DNA of 64,000 bases from Pleurotus ostreatus/Saccharomyces cerevisiae fusant (Eukaryota > Opisthokonta). Where the stretch lies: assembly GCA_024196135.1 (NCBI GenBank), contig JAMQCK010000008.1, positions 1 through 64,000 of the forward strand, written 5' to 3'. Below, in pieces: positions 23,991 to 34,827 of this stretch. The translations under genes were made by a program, and so were the position numbers. How positions within the stretch are numbered: the first letter of the stretch is position 1; the number at the start of each line of letters is the position of its first letter. The notes below the pieces were generated by a model, which saw nothing but the letters and a program-made list of their open reading frames with translations, had not been told where the DNA came from and searched no databases.

Positions 23991-24524
23991 GGTGCACGTA
24001 GTGAAGAGGAAGGATGGGGGAAGGGAGATAAAATGACTCTCGCCGTCTATATACCTCTGTTATCGGGCGCTCCAGTCACTCGCGGCACATGTATCAACTC
24101 TGTGCTCTATCGGGCCATGGCGAAGCTCCAGCGTGCGGGGACACCGGCGCTAGAGATAAGGTACGCGCGGATCGAGTCAATAGCCTGCCGCAATGGCAGC
24201 ATGTGCCGAACTAGCCACTGGTCATTTTTGGGTAACGCACAAATGAAAAGCGTAGAAATCCGGTCTTGCGGTCAACATGGACGTTGAAGACAACCAAGAC
24301 GATGGCCAAGAAAGTCCAACAAAGGCGTGCTATCGCTGACCGTGAGCTTGCCCTCAGGGGCAAGTGATCGCAATGATCCGGTTCTGGTTCCGCTCACACG
24401 TTCGGACGATCGGTCCGGATGCATCTTGACCTCCTCGACGTTCGTTCCACGATCGACCAAGTCATTCATTCAAGTTTTCGCTGAAGATCCGAGAGAATTT
24501 CTGACTCACGCAGCGCAGGAAAAC
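23991..24524. other. Divergent intergenic region, no gene seen
   Basis: This 0.53-kb region lies between the UNC93-like and F-box genes. An in-frame upstream Met at 24327 would extend the F-box protein by 66 residues, but that extension lacks family features. The region is taken as the promoter of both genes. Confidence 0.4.
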
Positions 24525-25628
24525 ATGACAGCCTCGCTGGAAAGACCCTCGTCGGCGCAGGAATGTCCCGAGGACGTACTTCACGAAATTATGAAGTGGG
24601 TGGACGCTCTAGGTGCGGCTGCTTGCGCGGTCGTCTGCAAAACTTGGTACCTCCCCAGCCGGATGCGCCTCTACTCTTCGATAAAGCTGGATACCTCCCA
24701 CGTTGAGCAGATGTCATCTCTCATCTGGACACTTGTGGAAGCCGCCCCAAAGACATCCCTCGTCTTCGTGCGCGATGTGTACATTCTGTACGAACGGGAT
24801 CTTGACAAAGCCCCGCGAGATGGTCTCTTCAGCTTCCTGGCTCGTCTTCCGGCCATACACAATCTCCTCTCCCTCAGGATCTGGCTCATGACTTATGACT
24901 TCGACTTCGCGGAGGCAGCTTTCGCTCCAATCTCTGCCCTTCGTTCTCTCAGATCCATCAAACTCGAAGGAAAATTTCTGGATCTCGCGCAGGCGCCCAA
25001 TCGCAACATCTTTACCCTGATAACCTCTCCAAGCCTTCGTCGCGCACACCTAGAATTTGGCGCGCCCTCACAATTCAACACCGAATGCGACGTGCCAACC
25101 AATATTACCTGGCTCACCGTCGAACCCAATAGCTTTCTCGGCTGGTTCAGAAGGCTGGCCACCCCTTCCCTCACCCAATCACTCACCCGCCTCGACATCA
25201 TCACCTCCGTCCTCGTAAACAAGCAAAACGTCACCGTCGAGCCCCTCCGCCTCTTCACGCGCCTCACGCATCTCGTCATCAAGACCGACGTCGGTGGCCA
25301 GCCGCTGCTGCATGCGGTAGTTGGGTACATGCCATTCCTCCGCGCGCTGTACGCCGGCTGGGGAACGTGGAACGAGAAGCTGTACGACGCGCTGCCGCGT
25401 ACGCTTCACAGCCTCTGGCTCGACGTCGGCAGCACCAGCAACAGCGCGCGCCTTAGGAAAACGCACGTAGCGCAGATCGCACAAAATGGCGTCAGCGCCC
25501 TCGCGATTGTATACACGCCCCCAGGCGCCCCCGAGGTTTTCGAAGAGACCGCATTGAATGCAGGTCTGATTTTCCGGGTATACAAGGGCGCACCGCCTGA
25601 CGTACTCGACGAACGGCTGCTCATGTAG
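24525..25628 (+). CDS. F-box protein with leucine-rich region
   Basis: A single exon of 367 codons starts at AACATGACAGCC (24525). Residues about 10-50 (CPEDVLHEIMKWVDALGAAA, followed by CAVVCKTWYLPSR) form the F-box helix pattern that binds Skp1. The rest shows regularly spaced leucine-rich segments (ALRSLRSIKLEG, SLTRLDIITS, LFTRLTHLVIKT, FLRALYAGWG, TLHSLWLDVGS), consistent with a degenerate LRR domain for substrate binding. Such proteins are hugely expanded in Agaricomycetes as SCF ubiquitin ligase adaptors with mostly unknown targets. No intron or lesion is seen. The shorter start was chosen because the F-box usually sits near the N-terminus. Confidence 0.8.
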   Translation: MTASLERPSSAQECPEDVLHEIMKWVDALGAAACAVVCKTWYLPSRMRLYSSIKLDTSHVEQMSSLIWTLVEAAPKTSLVFVRDVYILYERDLDKAPRDGLFSFLARLPAIHNLLSLRIWLMTYDFDFAEAAFAPISALRSLRSIKLEGKFLDLAQAPNRNIFTLITSPSLRRAHLEFGAPSQFNTECDVPTNITWLTVEPNSFLGWFRRLATPSLTQSLTRLDIITSVLVNKQNVTVEPLRLFTRLTHLVIKTDVGGQPLLHAVVGYMPFLRALYAGWGTWNEKLYDALPRTLHSLWLDVGSTSNSARLRKTHVAQIAQNGVSALAIVYTPPGAPEVFEETALNAGLIFRVYKGAPPDVLDERLLM

Positions 25629-25967
25629 GCTTCTGGCCTTCAAGAAAGGTTTTGCCATTGACCTCCATCGCAGGCAGCCCGACGGCGAACCTATCGGCGT
25701 ATCGCCTGGGCACATACCGCAATAGTTCCCGTCTCCACTGCAAGCGTCGGCCTCTTAAAGGCGCACTGATACGGAGGGTCGCATGCGAGCTGCGCAAGTG
25801 TTCTGCAGAGGGCTCTCATTCGCTTCTAACGTCAGTCATGTTTCGATGCAACCAAGCTGTGATGAGTACACTATCTTGACTATCGCTACAGGTTATATTG
25901 TGGCAACTATATTCTCAAAAATCGTCTAGCCTCCCACCATCCCCAATCATTTTATTCCTCAACCCTT
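25629..25967. other. Convergent 3' intergenic region, no gene seen
   Basis: The F-box and MTHFR genes end towards each other over about 0.34 kb of AT-richer sequence, presumably both 3' UTRs. Confidence 0.5.
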
Positions 25968-28298
25968 CTAGCACACGTCCTCCGTCCCAACTCCCTTCAA
26001 GAATTTCCACAGCGCGTCCGGGTCCTTGTAGTCGTGGTGCACGATGCTCACCAACCAGCGGGTGTCGCGCACGTTTTCGAGGAGCTTGCGCTCCTCCGAC
26101 CCGGGACGGTAGAAGCTAGCCCAGTCTGACCAAATGTCGAAGGCTTCCTCCTGCAGACGGAGTGACCATCAGCCTCAGATCTCGACAAGATACTGGTTGC
26201 CACAAAAGCTGGAAAAATCGCGAACGCACCTTCCACGAACAGAACGACTCGCGCTCGATGATCGTCGTCTGTACGATCTCCTGTCCTGGGAAGACGCCCC
26301 ACGTGACCGCATTCCTACCACCCTCGGGCACATTTCCTCGCAGGTCACCCTACAATCGACATTAGTCGCTGCCACTCGTGCTTTCATAAGCCTCACCCAC
26401 CTGATAATTCCCCGCAAACCAATCCACCCACCCATACCCGTTCGCCTCCACCGCGCGCGACACCTGCTCCACGTCCGCCTCCTCGCAGAAGAACTCCACG
26501 AAGCACTTCTGGAACACGTATCCTGCTCTCGGGCCCCACCCCACGACCTCGTCTGCCGAGCTCACGCCATCTACGGCGGGCTGCGAGCCCACCGTCCACC
26601 ATCCTCTCGCCGTGAGCTCTCTCAGCTCTGGCAGGATGATCTTCGACTCCGGCGACAGCGCCGTAGGCGAGAACGGCGTCGTCGGGATCTTCCCCTCGAG
26701 GTAGTTCACGAAAATCTTCGTGAGCTCGTCCAGCGTCGTCGGGTTCCCCGCACTCGTCGACGACAGCGCATTCGTGTACGCCTGGCCGAAGCTGCCCCAG
26801 GGCCCCAGCTCGCCGTACGCGGGACTTTTCACGTCCCCGAAGCGCCCGTTCGGGAAGTCGTCCCACGACGCCGCGTTGTTCAGCTCGCCGCTGCCCGCGG
26901 GGGCGCCCACGGCGGGGATGTCCTTCAGCCCGTGCGTTGCCTTGTCCGTCGCGGCGCCGGGCGTGAGGACGAGGTCGGAGGCGTCGAGCTGTGGGGGCGG
27001 GTGCACGACGGTGGATGCGGGGCCGTCAGCGATGAGGCTGTTGTGGCCGGTGATGGAGGGATGGGTGGCGGCGGCGGCAGCAGCGTGCGCGGGGGTCCAT
27101 TGCAGGATCTCGAGCACGCGGGTCACGCTCTTTTCCAGGTTGAGCGTGCAGAGGTGGATGCCGGGGATGCCTGCCTCTGTCGTGATGCGACGAACCATCT
27201 CAACGGCGAGCTCGACACCGTAGTCCTTGACGAGGCGGTCGTCGCTCTGAGTGGATGTAAGTTGGCGGTGCAAGGGATGCGGAGAATAGACAAACCTTGA
27301 TGGGCTCGAGGGCGGACATGATGGATTCGGGGACGCGCGAGCCGCAAAGCTTAGTTAAGCGGATGAAGGTGGCATATGTCTGGATCGGCATGACAGAGGG
27401 GATGATGGGGACCGAGATGCCTTTAAGACATTAGCAGCGGTATTAAGGGCTCTTTCGAGGGCAACTCACCGGCGTCCCTAACCTTCTTGACCCATCGTAC
27501 GAAGTTGTCGACGTCGTAAAAGAGCTGTGTGATGATGAAATCGGCGCCAGCATCGACCGACTGCTTCAAAAAGCCGATTTCCGTGTCTTCATCATTCAGT
27601 CGCTCCGTATGACCATCAGGATACGCTGAAGCGAAATGAGTCGGTTGGACGGAGAAGGGATGGGCCAGTGTACACACCTGCAACGCCCACTGAGAACGTT
27701 TCCGCGTACGGCGAGTTCCGAATGTACTTCACGAGGTCGATCCCATGCTGGAATCGTGGGTCGATGGGTGTCCACTCCTCTTGCCCCCTTGGAGGATCTG
27801 CGCGTGAGCTCGCAATCGTTCGGCCGAACTAATCATCCGGGACGTACCGCCGCGCAGCGCGAGGATGCTCTCGATGCCGCGTTCTTTGGCTGCCTTGCGC
27901 GTATTCAGTATACAGCTCTGGTGCGATGGAAGATTATATGGGAGAGGATGGGACACTCACCGCAAGCGCCTCATCGACCATGCCGACTTTCATGTTTGTG
28001 CATGTAAGGTGCATGACTGTGTCGAGGCCATTCTGCTCCTGCGTGACACCTGCGAGCTCGAGAGTGCGCTCCTTCGTCGATCCCCCTGCTCCCCAGGTGA
28101 TGCTGATCGCGAGCGGGTCCAGCTCGGCCAGACGACATATTCGGGGGACCAAGTTCTCAAAACCCTAGGGACGCGATCAGTAATCCTGACGCCTCAGATG
28201 GGTTGTTGACGCACCTGGTCCGTCCTCGGAGGAAAGAACTCAAAGGTAAAGAAGGGGTGCGGCCCCTTGTGCTGCTTGATTTTGTCCGCGAGCTTCAT
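25968..28298 (-). CDS. MET13: Methylenetetrahydrofolate reductase
   Basis: The gene starts at ATG 28298 (MKLADKIKQHKG) and ends at TAG 25968-25970, with about eight exons. The catalytic TIM-barrel half is read from FFTFEFFPPRTDQ, SITWGAGGSTKERT, MHLTCTNMKVGMVDEAL, ILALRGG, YIRNSPYAETFSVGVAGYPDGH, DAGADFIITQLFYD and PIIPSVMPIQTY, covering the FAD- and folate-binding residues. The C-terminal regulatory half follows with WGPRAGYVFQKCFVEFF, WVDWFAGNYQ and NAVTWGVFPGQEIVQTTI. The enzyme reduces 5,10-methylene-THF to 5-methyl-THF for methionine synthesis. Two-domain architecture and length match eukaryotic MTHFR. Fungi usually have two paralogues (Met12/Met13), and which one this is cannot be settled from the sequence alone. 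Confidence 0.95.
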
Positions 28299-28469
28299 GA
28301 TGGGCGGGAACAAGGGGAACAACCACTTTGGCTTGCGCCGGGAGGACGGCTATCCGGCCCGGCGGGATCGCCATTCGCACGGTGCGGCACGCTTGCCTCC
28401 TCTCCCGCTCGTCGTGCCGCCGTCGTCCCGCCTCGTGCTCGTTACCTCCCGCTCCCTACGCCCTCCGCG
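28299..28469. promoter_or_regulatory. Short bidirectional promoter MTHFR / RAB6
   Basis: The two start codons diverge across only 171 bases. C/T-rich blocks (about 28391-28460) precede the Rab gene, as is common for fungal promoters, and no TATA box is visible. Confidence 0.5.
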
Positions 28470-29366
<897 letters not shown>

Positions 29367-30317
29367 GCTTTAGTAGTCTCGGTGCCGGCGTGTACTCCCC
29401 TTCTTCCTTGTGGATACCTTTCTTCTTTTGCTTTGCATCTGGAGTTCCCCTTCTCGTTAATACATTCATTTGCTCCTCTCACCTCGCTCCTCAGAAGTAA
29501 CGCGTCTCTGCTCGGTCAGTGCCTGCTTCGTCTGAGCAGCTCGGCTGATGCCGCCCTCGGCGCGACGGGCCGTGATCCGCCTTGAGCGGCCATAAACCTG
29601 TCAGCTGACAGCGGTGGGGAAGTCACGCCGCTGAAGCAAGTTGAACTTCACGGTTTCGATTCTGATTTGACGCGCTGGAAGACCCTGCGTTCGACGTATC
29701 GCTTTGCCAAAGAATCCTCTGACCTCCGCGTAAAGCACAGGATCCTTGTTCACCTGAACACATTCCCTACGAAATTAGGTACGTCACCGCGCTGCGGTTG
29801 TGAATGTCATTCTTCTGCAAGTTACGGGGGCGGTGGACAGATAATCGGGTGCCACCCGCACACATCGCCTCAACAACGTGTTCGTCAACCATTCCAGGCG
29901 TTCATCGAGCCCTCCAATTGACGTCGAGTCGCTCCAAAGTCAACCTCGTAAGCAAATTCGGCTCTAAATATACTGTCTTCCGCGGGTACCCGCGATCGAG
30001 GATGGTCTGGAGGCTAGCGCCGCCTTTGCAGACGCAGCTTTGTGGGCGCGAACGTCCTGAGCGCCTGTGGCACACAGCCATCATTACGTTGACCTCTTAG
30101 CGCCCGAAGAGAGGTCGTCGTGGGACACCAAAATGGTACACATCGGCCTCGGTTCATTGAAACGACGCGGTCGCCTACCCCCGCATGTCATTTGAAATCT
30201 CACCCATCGCACTCTTTTCTTAACCCTCATCTTCCTGCCTGCGCCCCTGCTCCTCGCAGGTCTGCTTCGCTCCTTCACCGTCGTTGCCTAGCTCTCTTTC
30301 CCCGGCAGCGCGCAGCT
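29367..30317. other. Intergenic region, no gene seen
   Basis: About 0.95 kb follows the Rab gene and precedes the GMC oxidoreductase. No domain-bearing frame is present. The distal part presumably holds the GMC promoter; a C/T-rich block lies at about 30195-30300. Confidence 0.5.
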
Positions 30318-32763
30318 ATGCGGTACTCTTCCCTCCTGCCCCTCGCGGTCGCGGCTGGCGCGTCTGCGTCGCCGTCTGTTCACTCCTTCCAGTCCCGTGC
30401 GAACATCGTCTCCGACGACAGCAAGCTCGCCGACTCGTACGACTTCGTCATCGCTGGGGGAGGTCTTGCAGGTGCGTTCTGGCGCGGTCAGGTGCCGATC
30501 ATCACGCTGAGCGCGCGCCCAAAGGCCTCGTTCTCGCTTCTCGCCTCTCTGAGGACTCAAACACCACGGTGCTCGTTTTGGAGGCCGGCGCTACTGGCGA
30601 TGATGTGGCAGATCAGATCAGTAAGCTCCTTCTTCCCCACACACGTCGGAGCGCGTCAGTGTTGACTTGATGATCACCAGACAAGCCCGCAAACGCGTAC
30701 TACGACTCCCTCACCGGCTCGAGCTACGACTGGGCGTACAACACCGCGAAGCAGGGTTATGCGAACGACCGGGCCATGTCCTGGCCGCGCGGCAAGGTGC
30801 TGGGCGGCAGCAGCGCTATCAACGGCATGTACATGGTGCGCAGCCTCATCCGCTCGCTGTGGCTGCGCCCTCTGACGGTCTATTTTCATCGTTCCCCAAA
30901 ATTCCTTCCGCACCGCAGGTCCGGCCCAACAAAGCCGAGCTCGATGCATGGTCAGGTCTGCTCGACGGCGACAGCGACGCGGGCAACTGGAATTGGGATA
31001 GCTTGTACGCGGCGATGAAGAAGTCGGAGACGTTCAATGCTCCTTCTTCGGACGTGCAGAAGCAGGCGAACATCCAGTATGACGATTCGGTTCACGGTAC
31101 GGACGGCCCTGTGCACTCGAGCTATCCGGGCATGTAAGCACCGCTTTTCTAGCGCGCAGTCTCCGAGCTATGTTTACTGACAAGCCCCTAGTACTTTCGA
31201 TTTGGTCGGCGATTGGACGGACACCTTCAATGCTGTCGGTGTCCCGACTGTCGAGGACTCTGGTGCTGGCTCGAATTCGGGTGTCTTCGTTGCGCCTTCT
31301 GCGATCAACCCGAGCAACTGGACGCGCTCGTACTCGCGGTCCGGATACATCGACCCGCTCCCCCCACGCGACAACCTTGCGATCCTTGCCAACGCGATGG
31401 CCACGGAGATCGTCTGGAAGGATCAGAACAACGGTAGCGACAAGGTCGCGTCCGGCGTGAAGTTTGCGGCGTATGCCGGTGCGGAGAGCAAGACGGTCAA
31501 TGTCAACCGCGAGGTCATTCTCGCCGGTGGCGCTATCGGCAGCCCGCAATTGTTGATGCTGAGCGGTGTCGGCCCGAAGGACACGCTTACGAACGTAGGC
31601 ATCGACGTCCAGATCGAGCTTCCCGGTGTCGGGCAGAACCTCCAGGACCACATTGTACGTTGCATGTCTGCCTTCCCATCCTTCACTTGAGCTGATTCCT
31701 CGCCATCATCAGTCTTCGTCTGTCACTTTCTCGAGCAATGCAGACACCATGGGCGACCTGTACAAGAGCGGCGGCACGAGCGACATCGATCTGTCCTTCA
31801 TCAACTCGGCCACCGCTTACATCAACTTGACGGCGCTCATGGGTGCGGACGCTGCCGACGCCCTGACGTCCTCCGCTTCCAGCGGGCTGGACAACTACCT
31901 CAACAGCGTGCCCAGCAGCTCCGACCAGGTCAAGGCCGGCTACAAGGAGATCGCATCGGTCGTCACCGACCAGTTCTACGGTAGCGACGTCGGCCAGGTC
32001 GAGGTGCTTCTGAGTATCACTGGCCAGAACAGTGTGACCATCCAGGTCGCGCAGCAGCACCCGCTTTCTGTCGGGCGCCTGTACATCACCTCGCAGTCCG
32101 CCTTCGACGCGCCGACCATCGACCCGGGCTACCTCTCCAACTCGGCCGACCTCGAGATCATGCGCGCGGGCATCAAGTACGTGCGCGAGATCGCGTCTAC
32201 GCAGCCGTTGGCGGACCAGCTTGGTGATGAGGCCTGGCCGGGCAAGGACGTGACGTCCGACGACGACATCGACAACTACGTCCGTAACTCGATCGGCACG
32301 GAGTACCATCCCACGGGCTCCTGCGCGATGCTGCCCCAGGACAAGGGCGGTGTCGTTGATGCGAGGTTGAAGGTCTACGGAACTTGTAAGTTCTGATTGA
32401 GTATGGACTACGACACAGTACTGACCCTCCTCCTCCTCAGCTAACGTCCGTGTGGCTGACTCCTCCGTCTATCCCATCGAGTTCTCGTGCCATGTAAGTT
32501 TCCGCGATTCATGTTCGCGATTCTAGCTGATCATGACCTTTCAGTTGGGCGCCGCCACCTACGGTCTCGCCGAGCAGGCCGCAGACATGATCCGCAAGCA
32601 ATACAACATTCCTGAGTCGACCGCGACCTCATCGGGGTCCTCGTCAACATCGTCTAGCGGCGGCAACAACGCGGCCGACAACAACGGCGCGCTCTTCTCC
32701 GGCCCATCCACCCTATGGACTGTTCTGGCTCTCTCAGCCTCCGCTGTCCTTACCATGCTCTGA
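30318..32763 (+). CDS. GMC oxidoreductase, secreted, predicted GPI-anchored
   Basis: About nine exons start at ATG 30318. A signal peptide (MRYSSLLPLAVAAGASASP) is followed by the FAD dinucleotide motif DFVIAGGGLAG, LEAGATGDD, and the GMC signature WPRGKVLGGSSAINGMYMV. The second GMC signature reads GAIGSPQLLMLSGVGP, then GVGQNLQDH. The catalytic region has the active-site His in YHPTGSCAML and a second His in IEFSCHLGAATYGLAEQA. After the catalytic domain comes a Ser/Gly/Asn-rich spacer and a terminal hydrophobic stretch (TLWTVLALSASAVLTML), the layout of a GPI-attachment signal. GMC enzymes oxidise alcohols or sugars and supply H2O2 for wood decay. Substrate specificity (aryl alcohol, glucose, other) cannot be told from the visible residues. 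The wall or membrane tether is inferred. Confidence 0.92.
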
Positions 32764-33101
32764 ACGTGAACACTCGACTCGACGACTGGACCTGGCTGCA
32801 CTTGCATGTAGCGCGCACCGCCTACACTAACCCACGTATTTAAACGGACTGTCCCTACTTACACCATCGTAATGTTGACTTGCGAACGGACTATTGACTG
32901 TTGTTTCTTTATTGGCCCGAGGCCCCCCACCCAGCGGTCGCTGTCACGACATGTGTATGTACCGAATACCTCCACACGCTACTAGCTAGTTACTAGACGC
33001 TGTACATACATTTGCATTCTACACCACTAATGCGCTGGACTGACGACTGTACACGGCCTCACGTCCTCTCCCTGTCTACGTACGACGTCTACGGTCACAG
33101 A
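32764..33101. other. Convergent 3' intergenic region, no gene seen
   Basis: The 0.34-kb gap between the GMC oxidoreductase stop and the TAP42 stop is AT-richer than the neighbouring exons and presumably contains both polyadenylation regions. Confidence 0.5.
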
Positions 33102-34513
33102 CTATCCCCGATTCATGGTGTTGCCGGCCCCGCGGGCATGCGTATCCGTATACTGTGCCCAGTTCTCGTCTTTGAGACGTTTCTCTTCAGCCCTGCGCTC
33201 GCTCTCTGCGGTACCATCCATCTCTGCGTCCAGCGCGAGTTGCTCGGATTCGGTGAGCGCGCTTTCCGATGCCTTTCTGATGTCGAAGTCAGTAAGCGGT
33301 GAGGGTGAGTGAGGTACGTCGACATACCCTCCGCCCGAGATGAACTTGCCCCGCTCTTTCTCAATCTGTAGGTACTCGTCGACGGTCATAGTGGGTAGAT
33401 TATGACCAGGACCAAAGACTTGGTTTTGCAACCGCGCTCGATCTGCGGCTCCGGCTGGAAGGATGGTGAAGGGACGAAGAGGCTAGGAAGACTAGTCAGA
33501 GGAGGCCCATCGTCTCTAGCGATGTCACTAACCTTGCCATCCGGGTCTAGGAGAGGACCATGGGCATCCGATCCTTGCGGCGTGTCGATACGCCACATAG
33601 CGTCCTGCTCCTGGCGCTGTCTGAATCTGGGATCAGACGCGTCTGCGGGTGCGCGCGACGGCTCTGGCGGTGCGCTCTTCAACAGATCGAACTCCTGGTT
33701 GATGCTTCCCAGCTCAGTCTGTGCCTTGGCATAGCAGAGCCTGAGCAGGATAAGTGTCGTCTCCCGTAGAATCTCGTCCGTCTCCGCGTCCTCCTCCTGA
33801 TCAGAGGTCATACTAGCAGCGGGAAGTAATGATCCAATGAGATCGAAGTCGTTGGGAGATTCGTTTTCCTCGGCTACACGCTGGTTCCTGCGCTTGCGCA
33901 AAGCCTAGAATAATGAGAAAGGTGGAAGGAGGGACAGTCGTGCTAGCATACCTCTACCCGGCCCTTCAATTCCTTCTCCTTCTGAAACTGCTTGATCTTG
34001 GTTTCCCTCCGCCGCGCTGGATCGGGGATGGAAGCAGTCCCCCGCTCATGCAGCTTGCGCTCGTCTTCGGGCACAATGTTATAGTGTTCCAAGGTAAAGA
34101 TGAACGTCTTTAGCTTTGACTTGAGGGAATTCAGCGTCAATGACCCAATTCATAGGCTGGGGACGCACCTCAGCCTGCTGCAGCAAGCGCATTCTGTCAT
34201 CACGCTCCAGAGCCTTGACTCTCCCCAGCACCTCCGCGATCACATACGGCACGAAGAGGTACACAAGGTCGGGCGTCGTAATATCCTCTAGCGTCTCATT
34301 TGGACTGAAGAGGGAGAGATCCAGGACGCGCGCGTTGACGTTCTGCAGGTCCGCGAGGCTGGTCCTGATGAGATCCTGGAGGGGTGTCAATGCCAGTTGG
34401 GCAGAGAACCGCTAAGTGGCGACCTGCGTAGCGTCGTCAGCAGTCGGGAGGTCGTAAGCCTTTGAGGCCGCCGATAATGCTTTGTTGAACACTCCAGAGA
34501 GGGGGGCGGACAT
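33102..34513 (-). CDS. TAP42: TAP42-like PP2A regulatory subunit
   Basis: Multiple exons start at ATG 34513 (MSAPLSGVFNKAL). Helical N-terminal segments include TPDLVYLFVPYVIAEVLGRV, DRMRLLQQAE, FIFTLEHYNIVPEDE and the basic RRRETKIKQFQKEKELK. The centre has ETTLILLRLCYAKAQTELGS, and the C-terminal hallmark is LQNQVFGPGHNLPTMTVDEY, then a Lys/Glu-rich end. The order and the QVFGPGHNLPTMT motif define the TAP42/IGBP1 family, which binds catalytic subunits of PP2A-type phosphatases and couples them to TORC1 nutrient signalling in the cytosol. The last intron (donor GTATGTCGA) removes about 52 nt before KASESALTESEQLALD. No lesions are seen. Confidence 0.93.
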
Positions 34514-34827
34514 GATGAGGGTGGTGGTCGAGATGCAAGATGATGACTGACGACAAGTCACGGTCAAGTCGATGTGACGATGCTCACTTCCACAACTTTC
34601 CACTTGCCACCAGGGCGCGAACCAAAGCTTCTTGAGCAGCCTCGCGCAAGTCAGCTGGGTAGGCACTTCAGGCCCAGACGACTCAGTGGGAAAGCCATCT
34701 ATTGGATCCAAGCAGTATTACAGGCCGCCTTGTAAGGCGCGCCGAAGGTAGAGTGGGGTGCGCGTACTACAAAACCCAGATACAAAACGATATAAATACA
34801 AGGCGGCCACTTTGGATAGCAAGGAGC
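34514..34827. other. Intergenic region, no gene seen
   Basis: About 0.3 kb contains the TAP42 promoter and the 3' end of the MFS gene on the same strand. Confidence 0.45.
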
